Part shown: positions 49,563 to 58,863 of the stretch, one piece after another
Position numbering within the stretch: the first letter of the stretch is position 1
Layout of the letters: every line of letters starts with the position of its first letter
From: Actinomadura sp. NBRC 104412
GTDB taxonomy: Bacteria > Actinomycetota > Actinomycetes > Streptosporangiales > Streptosporangiaceae
DNA: 64,000 nucleotides
Assembly (NCBI RefSeq): GCF_030269515.1
Contig: NZ_BSTM01000027.1
Location: 1-64,000 of the forward strand
Direction: 5' to 3'
Translations under genes and position numbers: made by a program
Notes under the pieces: model-generated
Databases searched by the model: none
Seen by the model: the letters and a program-made list of their open reading frames with translations, nothing else
Told to the model about the DNA's origin: nothing

Positions 49563-51623
49563 TCAGGGGCCGGTGACGGCGACCAGGTCACCGGTGGAGC
49601 AGACGACGATCCCGTCCACCGCGGCCACCCCCTCGACCTCGGCGCCGAGGCCGACGCGCCAGCTCAGGCGCCCGCGGTCGAGATCGATGGCGTGGACGGT
49701 GTCGGCGCCGGGCGCGTAGAGGGTGCCGCCGACGCGGGCCGGCGGTGCCGTCGCCGTCTCGGAGCCGCCGGCCTTGACGGGCACGGAGAACCGCTGCCTT
49801 CCGGTGTTCCGGTCGAACGCGCGCACGGATCCGTTCAGGTCCTGGACGACGACGGAGTCGCCGTACACCAGGGGAGGCCGGACGACCTTCCCGGCGGCGG
49901 CACTCCAGCCGACCTTGCCCCGGCGCAGGGCATGGAGCCGGCCGCTCGGGTCGGTGAGGTAGACCGTGTCCGCGTCCTGTACGGCCGCCGCCAGGCCCTC
50001 GGCACGGCGCCTCCACTCGGTCGCGCCCGACGCCGTCTCCAGGACCCGGACCTCCTCCTTGGTCAGGAGGCAGAGCGCCCCGCCGCCCGCGGTCATCACC
50101 GGATGGCTCGCGGCCCAGCCGAGCGAGCGCCGCCACCGTTCGGCCCCGGTACCGGCGTCGAACGCGATCAGCGCCTCCTCGGCCACGATGACCAGCCCGT
50201 CCGCGGCGAGCGGCGGCTGTACCGGGGCCGTCAGCGGCACCGACCAGCGCCGTCTCCCGCTCGCGGCGTCGAAGGCGGTGAGCCCCCAGCGCGCCCCCCG
50301 GGCGGCGTCGCGGAGCCCGCCCGCCTCCAGCGCGATGACCTTGCCCTCCGCGACCATCGCCCGTTCGGAGGAGCGTTTGATGTCGCGCTTCCAGCGCTCC
50401 TTCCCGGACCTGACGTCGATCGCCAGGAGCCACCCTTCGCCGCCCATCGGATCGCCGGTCGAGGTCGGCACGTAGGCGGTCTCCGCGTCGGTGACGGGAG
50501 CCGCCTCCGTCCTCTCGACCCGCCACCGCCACAGCACCCGTCCCTGGGCCGGGCCGCCGCCCGCGGGACCCCCGGCCGCCGCGGCGGGTGACTCGGGGCT
50601 CGGCGGCGGCGCGTCGTCGTCGCGGGACCGCCACCACGCGGCCAGCTCGCCCAGCCCGGCGCTCGCTGCGCCCACCGCGACGAGACCGCCGACGATCAGC
50701 AGCCGTCTCCTGCGCACCCTTCCCGGGAGCGCCATGGTGGCCGGAAGCGGCTTCCCCTGCCTGGCCCGTACCGCGTCGGCCAGCGGCGCGGGCAGCCAGC
50801 CGACCCCGACCGGCGCCGCGCCGGTCCAGCTCAGCCGGTCCAGGAGCATCGCCGACGTGGGACGCAGCGCGGGATTGCGGGTTAGGCAGTCGGCGACGAG
50901 GCCGCGCAGGAACGCGTCGGGGATCCCGTCCAGGTCCGGGTCCTCGTGCAGCACCCGGTGGACCAGGACCGCGATGGGGCCGTCGCCGAACACGCGATGT
51001 CCGAGGACGGTGAACCCCAGCACCGCGCCGAACGCGAAGACGTCGCCCGCCGGGCCCACCTCCTGGCCGGCGGCCTGCTCGGGCGCCATGTAGCCGGGTG
51101 TTCCCAGCACCCCGCCCGGACGGGTCAGCGCGTCGTCGTCGGCCGCCCTGGCGATGCCGAAGTCGATGATCCGCGGGCCCTCACCGCTGAGCAGCACGTT
51201 GGACGGCTTGAGGTCGCGGTGGACGACACCGGCCCGGTGGATGGAGTCCAGCCCTTCCGCCAGCCCCGCCGCCAGCGCCAGGGCCGCCTCCGTCGGGAAC
51301 GGCCCGTGCGTCTTGACCGCCTCCTGGAGCGACAGGCCCGGCAGGTAGGCGGTGGCCAGCCACGGCATGGGCGCGTCGGGGTCGGCCTCCAGGACGGGCG
51401 CGGTGAACGCGCCGCTCACCGACTGGGCGTTGGCGACCTCGCGCCGGAACCGAGCCCTGAACCGTTCGTCGCGGGCGTACCGCTCATGGATCACCTTGAC
51501 GGCGATCGGGGTCCCTGCGGGCGTGCGGCCGAGGTAGACCTGCCCCATGCCACCGGCCCCGAGCCGTGCGACCAGCACATGGTCACCGATACGCGCCGGG
51601 TCTTCCGGGGTCAGCGGTTCCAT
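49563..51623 (-). CDS. Ser/Thr kinase with PQQ-type beta-propeller sensor, paralogue
   Basis: 686 residues with the same layout as the neighbour: LGAGGMGQVY, VKVIHERY, HRDLKPSNVLL, DFGIARAA; membrane helix LLIVGGLVAVGAASAGLGEL; then blades such as DVRSGKERWKRD, DAASGRRRWSVPL, DAGTGAERWRRS, DRNTGRQRFSV. The start MEPLTPEDP at 51623 matches the paralogue's MEPLQPNDP and is preferred to an ATG six codons upstream. The pair likely arose by tandem duplication. Confidence 0.93.
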   Translation of the reverse strand: MEPLTPEDPARIGDHVLVARLGAGGMGQVYLGRTPAGTPIAVKVIHERYARDERFRARFRREVANAQSVSGAFTAPVLEADPDAPMPWLATAYLPGLSLQEAVKTHGPFPTEAALALAAGLAEGLDSIHRAGVVHRDLKPSNVLLSGEGPRIIDFGIARAADDDALTRPGGVLGTPGYMAPEQAAGQEVGPAGDVFAFGAVLGFTVLGHRVFGDGPIAVLVHRVLHEDPDLDGIPDAFLRGLVADCLTRNPALRPTSAMLLDRLSWTGAAPVGVGWLPAPLADAVRARQGKPLPATMALPGRVRRRRLLIVGGLVAVGAASAGLGELAAWWRSRDDDAPPPSPESPAAAAGGPAGGGPAQGRVLWRWRVERTEAAPVTDAETAYVPTSTGDPMGGEGWLLAIDVRSGKERWKRDIKRSSERAMVAEGKVIALEAGGLRDAARGARWGLTAFDAASGRRRWSVPLTAPVQPPLAADGLVIVAEEALIAFDAGTGAERWRRSLGWAASHPVMTAGGGALCLLTKEEVRVLETASGATEWRRRAEGLAAAVQDADTVYLTDPSGRLHALRRGKVGWSAAAGKVVRPPLVYGDSVVVQDLNGSVRAFDRNTGRQRFSVPVKAGGSETATAPPARVGGTLYAPGADTVHAIDLDRGRLSWRVGLGAEVEGVAAVDGIVVCSTGDLVAVTGP

Positions 51624-51705
51624 GGCATCAATGACGCACACCGCCGCCCCGGAGATCGACCCCTTCGCCGAAAAAGTACTGGATTGGTGCGTTCGCGTTG
51701 CGGCG

Positions 51706-52353
51706 TCAGGCGTCGGCGGTGCGGGCCTGGAAGGCGGCGACCTCGGCTTCGTAGCCGGCCGCGGCCTGTTCTCGTTCGCCCCAGCTCCGGCGGGCCAGGG
51801 CGACGAGGCCGGCGGGCTTGCCGAGGACGTCGCGGGCCGCCGTCGTGGCGACCGTGAGGACCTCGTCCGGCGGGCAGACCACGGCGGCGGTGAGGGCGGT
51901 GGCGGGAATCCGTTCCGAGGTCAGGAGGGCGCGGGCGGCAAGGGCGGGCCGGGACCAGGCGGCCCAGGATGGCGTGGCCCACCGTCACGCCGACGTCGAG
52001 CTCGGGAGCCTCAGCCAGGCGTCCGAGGCGATGACCGGGATGTCGGCGGCGGCGAGGAGCAGGGCCCCGGCGCCGATCGCCGGACCCTGGGCCGCCACGA
52101 CGACGGGGGCTGGGCAGCGCAGGACGGCGGTGAGGGCGGCGGCCCCGATGGCGAGGCTCTCGCCGTCGGCCGGCTCGGCGCGGTCGTGCCCCGCGCTGAA
52201 GACGTGGCCCGTCGCGTCGATCAGCAGGCATTCGCCGGGACGCATGGCGGTGCAGATCGCCCTGAGTTCCCGGTAGGTGGCCGAGTCCAGGGCGTTCACC
52301 GGCGGGCGGGAGAGGGTCGCCCGGGTGAGCCGCCCTTCACGTCGTACGCGCAT
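51706..52353 (-). pseudogene. enoyl-CoA hydratase/isomerase with two compensating frameshifts
   Basis: The minus-strand frame reads SRPPVNALDSATYRELRAI and HVFSAGHDRAE, then AAGPAIGAGALLL-type crotonase oxyanion sequence (VVAAQGPAIGAGALLLAAAD) up to DAWLRLP, where it hits a stop. The expected continuation (PELDVGVTVGHAILGRLVP) is in another frame for ~60 bases, after which the first frame resumes (LAARALLTSERIPATALTA) to a stop at 51706. Two opposite indels explain this. The start lies in a 16-bp tandem duplication. Either a pseudogene or two assembly errors. Confidence 0.75.
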
Positions 52354-52369
52354 CACGTCGTACGCGCAT
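52338..52369. repeat. 16-bp tandem duplication at a gene junction
   Basis: On the minus strand ATGCGCGTACGACGTG occurs twice head-to-tail (52354-52369 and 52338-52353). The first ATG overlaps the acyl-CoA dehydrogenase stop (TGATG) but runs into a stop after ten codons; the second starts the hydratase. Sixteen is not a multiple of three, so the duplication broke the coupled start. Confidence 0.8.
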
Positions 52370-53400
52370 CAGTAGGACCTGGGCAGGGACAGGCGTTTGT
52401 GGGCGACATGGTTCAGCAGCATCTCCGAGCTGACCGGGGCGATCCGGAAGAGGCGGACGAGCCCGTGCAGGGTGGCCAGGCCGTACTCGCGGGACATCCC
52501 GTTGCCGCCCAGGGTCTGCATGGCCGCGTCGAGTGCGGTGGAGGCGGTCTCGGACGCCGTCAGCTTCGCCATGGCCGCGTCCACGCCGCCGGGCTCGCCG
52601 GCGTCGAAGGCGCGGGCGGCGGACGCGGTCAGGAGGCGGGAGGCCGCCAGGGCCGTTTCGGCCCGGGCCAGCGGATGGGAGACCGCCTGATGCGCGCCGA
52701 TCGGGACGTTCCACACGATGCGTTCGCGTGCGTAGGCGGCGGCGATGTCGATGGCGTACCGGGCGATGCCGTTGAGGAGGGCGGCGCTGACGATGCGTTC
52801 GGGGTTGAGCCCCGCGTACAGGACGGCCATGCCGGCGTTGGGCCCGACCAGCGCGGAGTCGTCGAGGCGGACGTCGTCGTAGAAGACGTTGTACTGCCGT
52901 TCGGGCGACAGGATCTCGACCTTGATGGGGCTCCTGGTGAGGCCCGGCGCGTCGGTGGGGACGAGGAACACCTTCAGCTCGTCCTCGACGCGGGCGACGG
53001 TGAGGAGCGCGTCGGCGTTGTCGACGTGCGAGACGTAGTACTTCTGCCCGGAGAGCACCCAGGAGCCGCCGTCGCGGCGGGCGCGCATGCGGAGATTGTG
53101 GGTGTTGGACCCGGCGTCGGGCTCGGTGATGGCGAAGCCGAGGACCCGGGAGCCGTCCGCCAGTCCCGGCAGCCACTCGGCCTTCTGCGCGGGCGAGCCG
53201 AAGCCGTCGATCATGGTCGCGCAGACGGCGGGTGACAGCGCGATCAGCATGAGCGGGACGCCCGCCTCGGCGATCGCCTCGGCGACGACGGACAGGGCGT
53301 GGACGCCGGCCCCGACCCCTCCGTGCTCCTCGGAGATGCTCGCGCCGAGGGCGCCGATCGCGCCGAGCGCCTGCCAGAGCTCGCGTGCGTTGTCGCCACT
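52369..53400 (-). pseudogene. acyl-CoA dehydrogenase, 5'-truncated
   Basis: Coding for a typical acyl-CoA dehydrogenase from SGDNARELWQALGAIGALGA to the end: FAITEPDAGSNTHNLRMRAR (flavin/substrate site), YVSHVDNADALLTVARVED, LTASETASTALDAAMQTLGG (C-terminal helix) and SLPRSY stop. The ~50 N-terminal residues are missing: upstream of 53400 the frame is antisense to a MaoC fragment and has no family similarity. No ribosome site or sensible start is left, so the protein is probably not made. Confidence 0.8.
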
Positions 53401-53401
53401 G

Positions 53402-53749
53402 GTGGTGTCCACGCTGACCGTGGCGATCGCGGTCGGGCAGAGCGTCATCGACACCACCCAGAACGCGTTCGCCAACCTCGGCTGGGAGGACATCAGGATG
53501 TCGCATCCCGTGTTCGCCGGGGACACGCTGTACAGCGAGTCGATCGTGCTGGAGAAGCGCGAGTCGGCGAGCCGCCCGCACGCGGGCATCGTCACCATCC
53601 GCACCCGGACCCTCAACCAGGACGGCGAAGAGGTGTGCACCTTCCGCCGCACCTTCCTCGTCTACAAGCGCGGGGCCGAGCAACTGGAGAACCAGTTCCC
53701 CGAGCCGAAGCGGCCGCTGACGCTCGACACCGCGGACGAGCGGGCATGA
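53402..53749 (+). pseudogene. MaoC-family hydratase, 5'-truncated
   Basis: The plus-strand frame from 53402 gives VGQSVIDTTQNAFANLGWED, FAGDTLYSESIVLEKRES and FLVYKRGAEQLENQFPEPK, the C-terminal two thirds of a MaoC dehydratase (hot-dog fold with the RSR/SES loop). The N-terminal part with the catalytic Asp/His of the first repeat is gone. Its cut end touches the cut end of the acyl-CoA dehydrogenase at ~53400. The stop overlaps the LLM start (ATGA). Confidence 0.78.
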
Positions 53750-54222
53750 GGATCGGCTTCGCCCCTTGGGGCGAGACGCTGGAGGAGCTGGCCGACGCGG
53801 CCCGCCGCGCGGAGGCGGCGGGCGCCGAGTCGATCTGGGTGCCCGAGCTGCACCGCAGCGCCACGGTCACCGCGGCGGCGGTCGCGACCGCGACGCGCCG
53901 GGCGCGGATCGGGACGGGCATCGCGCTCGCGTTCACCCGCAGCCCCATGATCACGGCGCTGGAGGCGCTGGACCTCGACGAGCTGTCGGGCGGGCGGTTC
54001 GTGCTCGGCCTCGGGACGGGCGTGCGTTGGCTCAACGAGGACTGGCACAACGTCCCGTTCGGCAAGCCCGTCGGGCATCTGCGGGAGACCGTGCGCAACC
54101 TGCGCCGGTTCTGGGAGTCGTGCATGACCGGGGAGCCGATCGACCTGCCCGGCGAGCAGGAGCCGATGCGGATCCGCGGCTACCAGCGGCCCTTCGCCGT
54201 GCCGCGGTCGCGCACGACGTGA
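53746..54222 (+). pseudogene. LLM-class flavin/F420 oxidoreductase, 3'-truncated
   Basis: The first ~155 residues of a luciferase-like monooxygenase-type enzyme: MRIGFAPWGETLEELADAAR, AESIWVPELHRSATVTAAAV, ALDLDELSGGRFVLGLGTGV. The frame then ends in a foreign SRTT and a stop at 54222, where CaiB sequence begins in another frame (~54210). About half of the barrel is missing. Confidence 0.8.
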
Positions 54223-54878
54223 GCCTGTACGACACGGCCATCGGGCTGCTGACCTACCCGGCGACCTGGCATCTGAACGCCGGGTACGAGCCGGCGCGCA
54301 CCCGCCACTCGGCGCATCCGTCGCTGGTGCCGTTCCAGGCGTTCGAGGCGAGCGACGGCTGGTTCATCGTCGGCTGCGCGAAGAAGAAGTTCTGGCGGCG
54401 GCTGGCCGCCGTCGTCGGCCATCCCGAATGGGCCGAGCCCGGGGCGGGGTTCGCCGCGTTCGCCGACCGCCGGCGCGAGAAGGACACGCTGCTTCCCCTC
54501 CTGGAGGAGATCTTCAAGCGGCGCACCGTGGCCGAATGGCTTGAGGACCTGTACGCCGCGTCCATCCCCTGCGGTCCCATCAACGACGTCGCGCAGACCC
54601 TGCGGGAGGAGCACACCGAGGCGCGCGGGCTGCGGGTGACGACCGAGCACCCGCGGTTCGGGACGGTCGAGCAGATCGCCTCGCCCGTCCGGGTGGGGAA
54701 CGAGCCGGTCGAGTACCGCAGGGCGCCGCGGCGCAACGAGGACTTCGACCTGGTGATCCGGGAGATCGTCGGCTACGACGACGCCACGGTGGAGCGGTTG
54801 CGGGCCGAGGGCGCGTTCGGCGACACCTCCGAGCCTTCCGCCGAGCCCGCCGCCGAGACGGAGGCGGCGTCGCGATGA
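54210..54878 (+). pseudogene. CaiB/BaiF CoA-transferase, 5'-truncated
   Basis: From DVSLYDTAIGLLTYPATWHL on, the sequence is the C-terminal ~215 residues of a CaiB-type enzyme: LVPFQAFEASDGWFIVGCAK, IPCGPINDVAQTLREEH, RGLRVTTEHPRFGTVEQIAS. The N-terminal half with the catalytic Asp is absent and there is no start. Joined directly to the LLM fragment; it ends with an ATGA overlap to the MmgE/PrpD gene. Confidence 0.78.
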
Positions 54879-56005
54879 TCGCGCGCGAGCTGGCGAGCTG
54901 GGCGCTCGGCCTGGACGAGGTGCCCGCGCCGGTCGCCGCGGCCACCGCGCGGCACCTGCTGGACGGGTTCGGCACGGCGCTGGCCGCCGCCCGTACCGGC
55001 GCGGCGGCGCCCGCCATCGAGGTGGCGCGCGGGCTCGGCGGCCCGCCGGAGGCGGCGGTGCTCGGCACGGACGACCTGGTGTCGGCGCCCGCCGCCGCCC
55101 TCGCCAACGGCACGCTCGTGCACGCGCTCGACTTCGACGACACGCACGCGGGCGGGCTGGTGCACGCGACGGCGGTGGTGCTGCCCGCCGCGTTCGCCGT
55201 CGGCCAGCAGGTCGGCGCGTCCGGACGGGACGTGCTCGCCGCCGCGGTCGCCGGCTACGAGACGGCCTGCCGGGTCGCCGCCCCGGCGCCGCACGGCTTC
55301 CATGAGCTCGGCCTGCTGGCCTTCCTGGGCACCGGGGCGTCCACCAAGCAGCTCCACCCGGGGTTCGCCTCGCAGTCGGGGATCGTCGCCGCGCGGCTGG
55401 CGGCGGCGGGCGCGACCGGGCCCGAGACGGTCTTCGACGGCCCGCGCGGCGTGTTCGACGCCCTCTCCGCGCATCCGGCCGACCCCGCGTCCATCCTGGA
55501 CGGGCTGGGGGAGCGCTGGGAGACCACCCGCATCGGGATCAAGCCGTACGCGGCGTGCCAGCTCTCGCACGCCACGATCGACGCGGTCAGGGACGCGATG
55601 GCGCGCGAGCCGTTCGGCCCTGAGGAGGTCGCGGGCGTGCACGCCGTGGTCCATCCCGACTCGGCTCCGGTCGTCTGCGACCCCGGCCGCGACCTGACCC
55701 GTCCCGCCGGCCCGTACGCGGCGAAGTTCTCGATGCCGTGGACGGTCGCCGCGCTGATCGCGGACGGCGACCTGAGCGTGCGGACCTTCGAGCCGGACTC
55801 GATCGCCCGGCCCGAGGTGGCGCGCCTGGCGGCCCGCGTCCGCTGGGAGGTCGCCGCCGAACCCGGAGTCGTGGCCGCCGACGCCCCGGGCCGCGTCACG
55901 ATCACGCTGACCGACGGTCGGGAGGTCACCGGGTCGGTGCCGCGCAGCGAAGGCGGCGGCGACCGGCCGCTTGCGGCGGCGGGCAGTGGCCAATGGATCA
56001 GATAG
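54875..56005 (+). pseudogene. MmgE/PrpD family protein, C-terminally truncated
   Basis: 376 residues. ALDFDDTHAGGLVHATAVVL, STKQLHPGFASQSGIVAARL and KPYAACQLSHATIDAVRDAM are diagnostic of the MmgE/PrpD (2-methylcitrate dehydratase-like) fold. After GREVTGSVPRSEGGGDRP (~55975) the frame enters antisense aldo/keto reductase DNA and stops after AGSGQWIR. Roughly the last 60-70 residues of the family are missing. It may still be translated (ATGA coupling) but is probably inactive. Confidence 0.72.
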
Positions 56006-56237
56006 AGGTCGACGTAGCCGACCCCGAGCCGCGCACGGCTCTCCTCGAAGCCCCGCAGCGCCTCCTCATAGCCGTGCCGTGCCCCGCGCAGCTTGGTGAC
56101 CAGGAAGATCCCAGGCCGAGCGCCCCGCGCACCGCCGTGCGCGCGGTGGCGTCGTCCATCGGATAGGTGCCCAGCCCGAGCCGCGACATCGTCCGGCCGT
56201 CCGAGAGCCTGACCGTCGGTACGGATGTCATCGTCAT
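55980..56237 (-). pseudogene. aldo/keto reductase remnant
   Basis: Minus-strand start MTMTSVPTVRLSDGRTMSRL and GLGTYPMDDATARTAVRGAL, then a jump: the next family segment IFLVTKLRGARHGYEEALRG appears in another frame, so about 30 residues with the catalytic Tyr/Asp region are deleted. It ends at VGYVDLYLIHWPLP, cut by the MmgE/PrpD gene at ~55980. Two independent lesions make it non-functional. Confidence 0.8.
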
Positions 56238-56408
56238 GGGACGTCCCTCCCCCTTGTGATCTGCGGATAACGGAAGCCGTACCGCCGTCCGGGCGTCCGC
56301 CGCCTGGTTGGGAGCCGGGCATTCGGGGGATCGGAAGAGCATGCGGCGCGGCGAGGTGACCTCCGGGAGCACGGCCACCCGTCCGGCCTGCCGATCGCTG
56401 GGGCGACG

Positions 56409-57941
56409 ATGATGGCGAAGGCGCGTCGCCTGCTCGGCGGCGTTCCCGGCGGCGCGGACGCGAAGTGGCCGGTGCCGCTGGCCTCGGCGTCGGCACGGTG
56501 GCTGCTGGCGGTCGCCGTGCTCGGCTCGGGCATCGCGTTCCTGGACGGCACCGTGGTCAACGTGGCGCTGCCGACGATCGGCCGGGACCTCGGCGGCGGG
56601 CTCAGGGAGCAGCAGTGGGTGCTGGACGGCTACCTGCTGACGTTGAGCGCCCTGCTGCTGGCGGGCGGCGCCGCGGGGGACCGTTACGGGCGGCGGCTGG
56701 TGTTCGTCGCCGGGCTCGTGGTGTTCACCCTCGCCTCGCTGGCCTGCGGGCTCGCGCCGAACGGCGGCGCGCTGATCATCGCCCGGCTGGTGCAGGGCGT
56801 CGGCGCCGCCGCGCTCGTACCGGGCAGCCTCGCGTTGATCGACGCCGGGATCCGCGGTGAGGACCGGGGCCGGGCGGTCGGGCTGTGGGCGGGCATGTCC
56901 GGGGTGACCTCGGCGCTCGGCCCGTTCGTCGGGGGCTGGCTGGTGGACGCGGCGTCCTGGCGGTGGGTGTTCTGGATCAACGTGCCGCTGGCCGCGGCGG
57001 CCGTCCTCATGGCCCTGCGCCACCTGCCCGAGAGCCGCGACCCCTCCGCCCGCGAGCATGGTCGCTTCGACGCGGCCGGCGCGGTCCTGGTCACGCTCGG
57101 CCTCGCCGGAGTGATCTACGCGCTCATCGAGGGACCCGGCCACGGGTGGCGGCCGTTCACGATCGCCGCCGCCGTCCTGGGCCTGCTGGCCCTGGTGGCG
57201 TTCCCGCTGGCCGAGGCGCGGGTGAGGGCACCGCTGCTGCCGCCCGAGCTGTTCCGCTCCCGGCAGTTCACCGGCGCGAACCTCGCCACCCTGGCGGTGT
57301 ACGCGGCGCTCGGCGGGGCGCTGTTCCTCCTCACCCTGCAACTACAGCAGAGCCTGGGCTACTCGGCGCTGGTGGCGGGGCTGGCCACGCTGCCGATCAC
57401 CGTCATCATGCTGCTCGCCTCCCCGCGCATGGGCGCGGTGGCACAGCACACGGGTCCCCGGCTGCCGATGACCGTCGGCCCGTTGGTGGCCGCCGCCGGG
57501 CTGGCGTTGATGGCCCGCATCACCCCCGGCGCCGCGTACCCGAGCGTGGTGCTCCCCGCGGTGGTCGTCTTCGGAGCCGGGCTGGCGCTCACGGTGACGC
57601 CCCTGACCACCACGGTGCTCGCCGCGGTCACCGAACGGCACGTCGGCGTCGCCTCCGGCGCCAACAACGCCATCTCCCGGATGGCCGGGCTCCTGGCGGT
57701 CGCCGTGCTGCCGTTCGCCGCGGGGATCAAGGCCGGTCCCGAGGAGGCCCTCGGCCCCGGCTTCTCCCGCGCCATGCTCATCACCGCGGCGGTATGCGCC
57801 GCCGGAGGCGTCATCGCCCTCCTCACCGTCCGCAACGCCACCACCGTACGCACCCATCCCGTACCGAGCGTCAACCACGCGTGCCAGCACCCCTGCACCC
57901 GAGTCCCCGACGAACCCGCAACAGACCAACCCTCGACCTGA
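56409..57941 (+). CDS. DHA2-family (EmrB/QacA) MFS exporter, 14 TM
   Basis: 510 residues with 14 hydrophobic segments; motif A GDRYGRRLVFVAGL, motif C-like GWLVDAASWRWVFWINVPLA and LDGTVVNVALPTIGRDL are typical of EmrB/QacA drug exporters. The last ~40 residues are Pro/Thr-rich and polar. It starts at tandem ATGs with a weak ribosome site. No TetR gene is adjacent. Substrate unknown. Confidence 0.9.
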   Translation: MMAKARRLLGGVPGGADAKWPVPLASASARWLLAVAVLGSGIAFLDGTVVNVALPTIGRDLGGGLREQQWVLDGYLLTLSALLLAGGAAGDRYGRRLVFVAGLVVFTLASLACGLAPNGGALIIARLVQGVGAAALVPGSLALIDAGIRGEDRGRAVGLWAGMSGVTSALGPFVGGWLVDAASWRWVFWINVPLAAAAVLMALRHLPESRDPSAREHGRFDAAGAVLVTLGLAGVIYALIEGPGHGWRPFTIAAAVLGLLALVAFPLAEARVRAPLLPPELFRSRQFTGANLATLAVYAALGGALFLLTLQLQQSLGYSALVAGLATLPITVIMLLASPRMGAVAQHTGPRLPMTVGPLVAAAGLALMARITPGAAYPSVVLPAVVVFGAGLALTVTPLTTTVLAAVTERHVGVASGANNAISRMAGLLAVAVLPFAAGIKAGPEEALGPGFSRAMLITAAVCAAGGVIALLTVRNATTVRTHPVPSVNHACQHPCTRVPDEPATDQPST

Positions 57942-58002
57942 CCCACTCTGCCGGGCCGTATTGGGACTGGGCAGAGGCTTCCGCTGAAGGAAGGATCAGG
58001 TC

Positions 58003-58227
58003 ATGTGGTGGCTCATCCCGGTCGGGTTCGTGGCGATTCTGCTGGCCTACGGTGTTGTCGTGGACGTGCGGGCCAGACGGCGCGGCCGCCGCATCCGCAT
58101 CAAGGGGAACACGGTGCCCAAGGAGGCGCGCCAGGACGTGCGTGCGTGGCTACGGGGCTCGTTCGGGCACAGCGGAGAGGGCGTGTCCTGGATGAGGTCC
58201 TCCCGCCGCCGCAAGGGCGCCCCCTGA
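58003..58227 (+). CDS. small membrane protein, hypothetical
   Basis: 74 residues: N-terminal helix LIPVGFVAILLAYGVVV, then a strongly basic segment RARRRGRRIRIKG and a polar tail. AAGGAAGGATC stands 5 bases before the ATG. N-out/C-in single pass expected. No family recognised. It stands alone between the exporter and the convergent RibD gene. Confidence 0.7.
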   Translation: MWWLIPVGFVAILLAYGVVVDVRARRRGRRIRIKGNTVPKEARQDVRAWLRGSFGHSGEGVSWMRSSRRRKGAP

Positions 58228-58236
58228 GCGGGCCGG

Positions 58237-58857
58237 TCACCGTTCCCGGATCTCGTAGGTCAGGTGGGTCGCCCGCTCCGTCGGTTCCGAGCGCACCTGC
58301 CGCAGGGCGAAGCGGCGCGCGTCCACACCCTCGAACAACCTGACTCCGGAGCCGAACAGCACGGGTGAGAGGGCGATCGAGAACTCGTCGACCAGACCGG
58401 CGTTCACGTACTGAAGGATCGTCTCGCCGCCGCCCGCGATGCGGACGTCCCGGTCCCCGGCCGCCTGACGGGCCAGGCCGAGCGCGGTCTCGATGCCGTC
58501 GTTCACGAAGTGGAAGGTGGTCCCGCCCGGCCGTTCCCATGGGTCACGCTTCTCGTGCGTCACGACGAAGACCGGCGTGTGGAACGGCGCCTCCTCCGGC
58601 CACGCCCGCTCGCCCGCGTCGAACATGCGCTTGCCCATCACGCTCGCACCGGTACGCTCGAACGTCTCCCGCGCGATGTCGTTGTCGCGCCCTTCCTCAC
58701 CGCCCTCGCCGAGCTTGAGATTCTCCCGGAAGAACCGCTGGGGGAAGATCCACGCCTGTAGTTCCATCCATTGCCGGCCCATCAGCTCCTCGGCGGATTC
58801 GGGCGCGATGAACCCGTCCAGCGACATCGACACGCTGAAGAACACCTTTCCGGCCAT
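58237..58857 (-). CDS. RibD C-terminal/dihydrofolate reductase-like protein
   Basis: 206 residues. FFSVSMSLDGFIA start, VMGKRMFDAGE, VFVVTHEKRDPWERPGG and IAGGGETILQYVNAGLVDEF with a LSPVLFGSG motif are typical of the RibD-C/YyaP-like DHFR-fold family. It should bind NADPH; the real substrate is not known for this branch. Last gene of the ArsR-AHSA1-RibD minus-strand operon (gaps of 3 and 6 bases). Confidence 0.88.
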   Translation of the reverse strand: MAGKVFFSVSMSLDGFIAPESAEELMGRQWMELQAWIFPQRFFRENLKLGEGGEEGRDNDIARETFERTGASVMGKRMFDAGERAWPEEAPFHTPVFVVTHEKRDPWERPGGTTFHFVNDGIETALGLARQAAGDRDVRIAGGGETILQYVNAGLVDEFSIALSPVLFGSGVRLFEGVDARRFALRQVRSEPTERATHLTYEIRER

Positions 58858-58863
58858 CGGACC

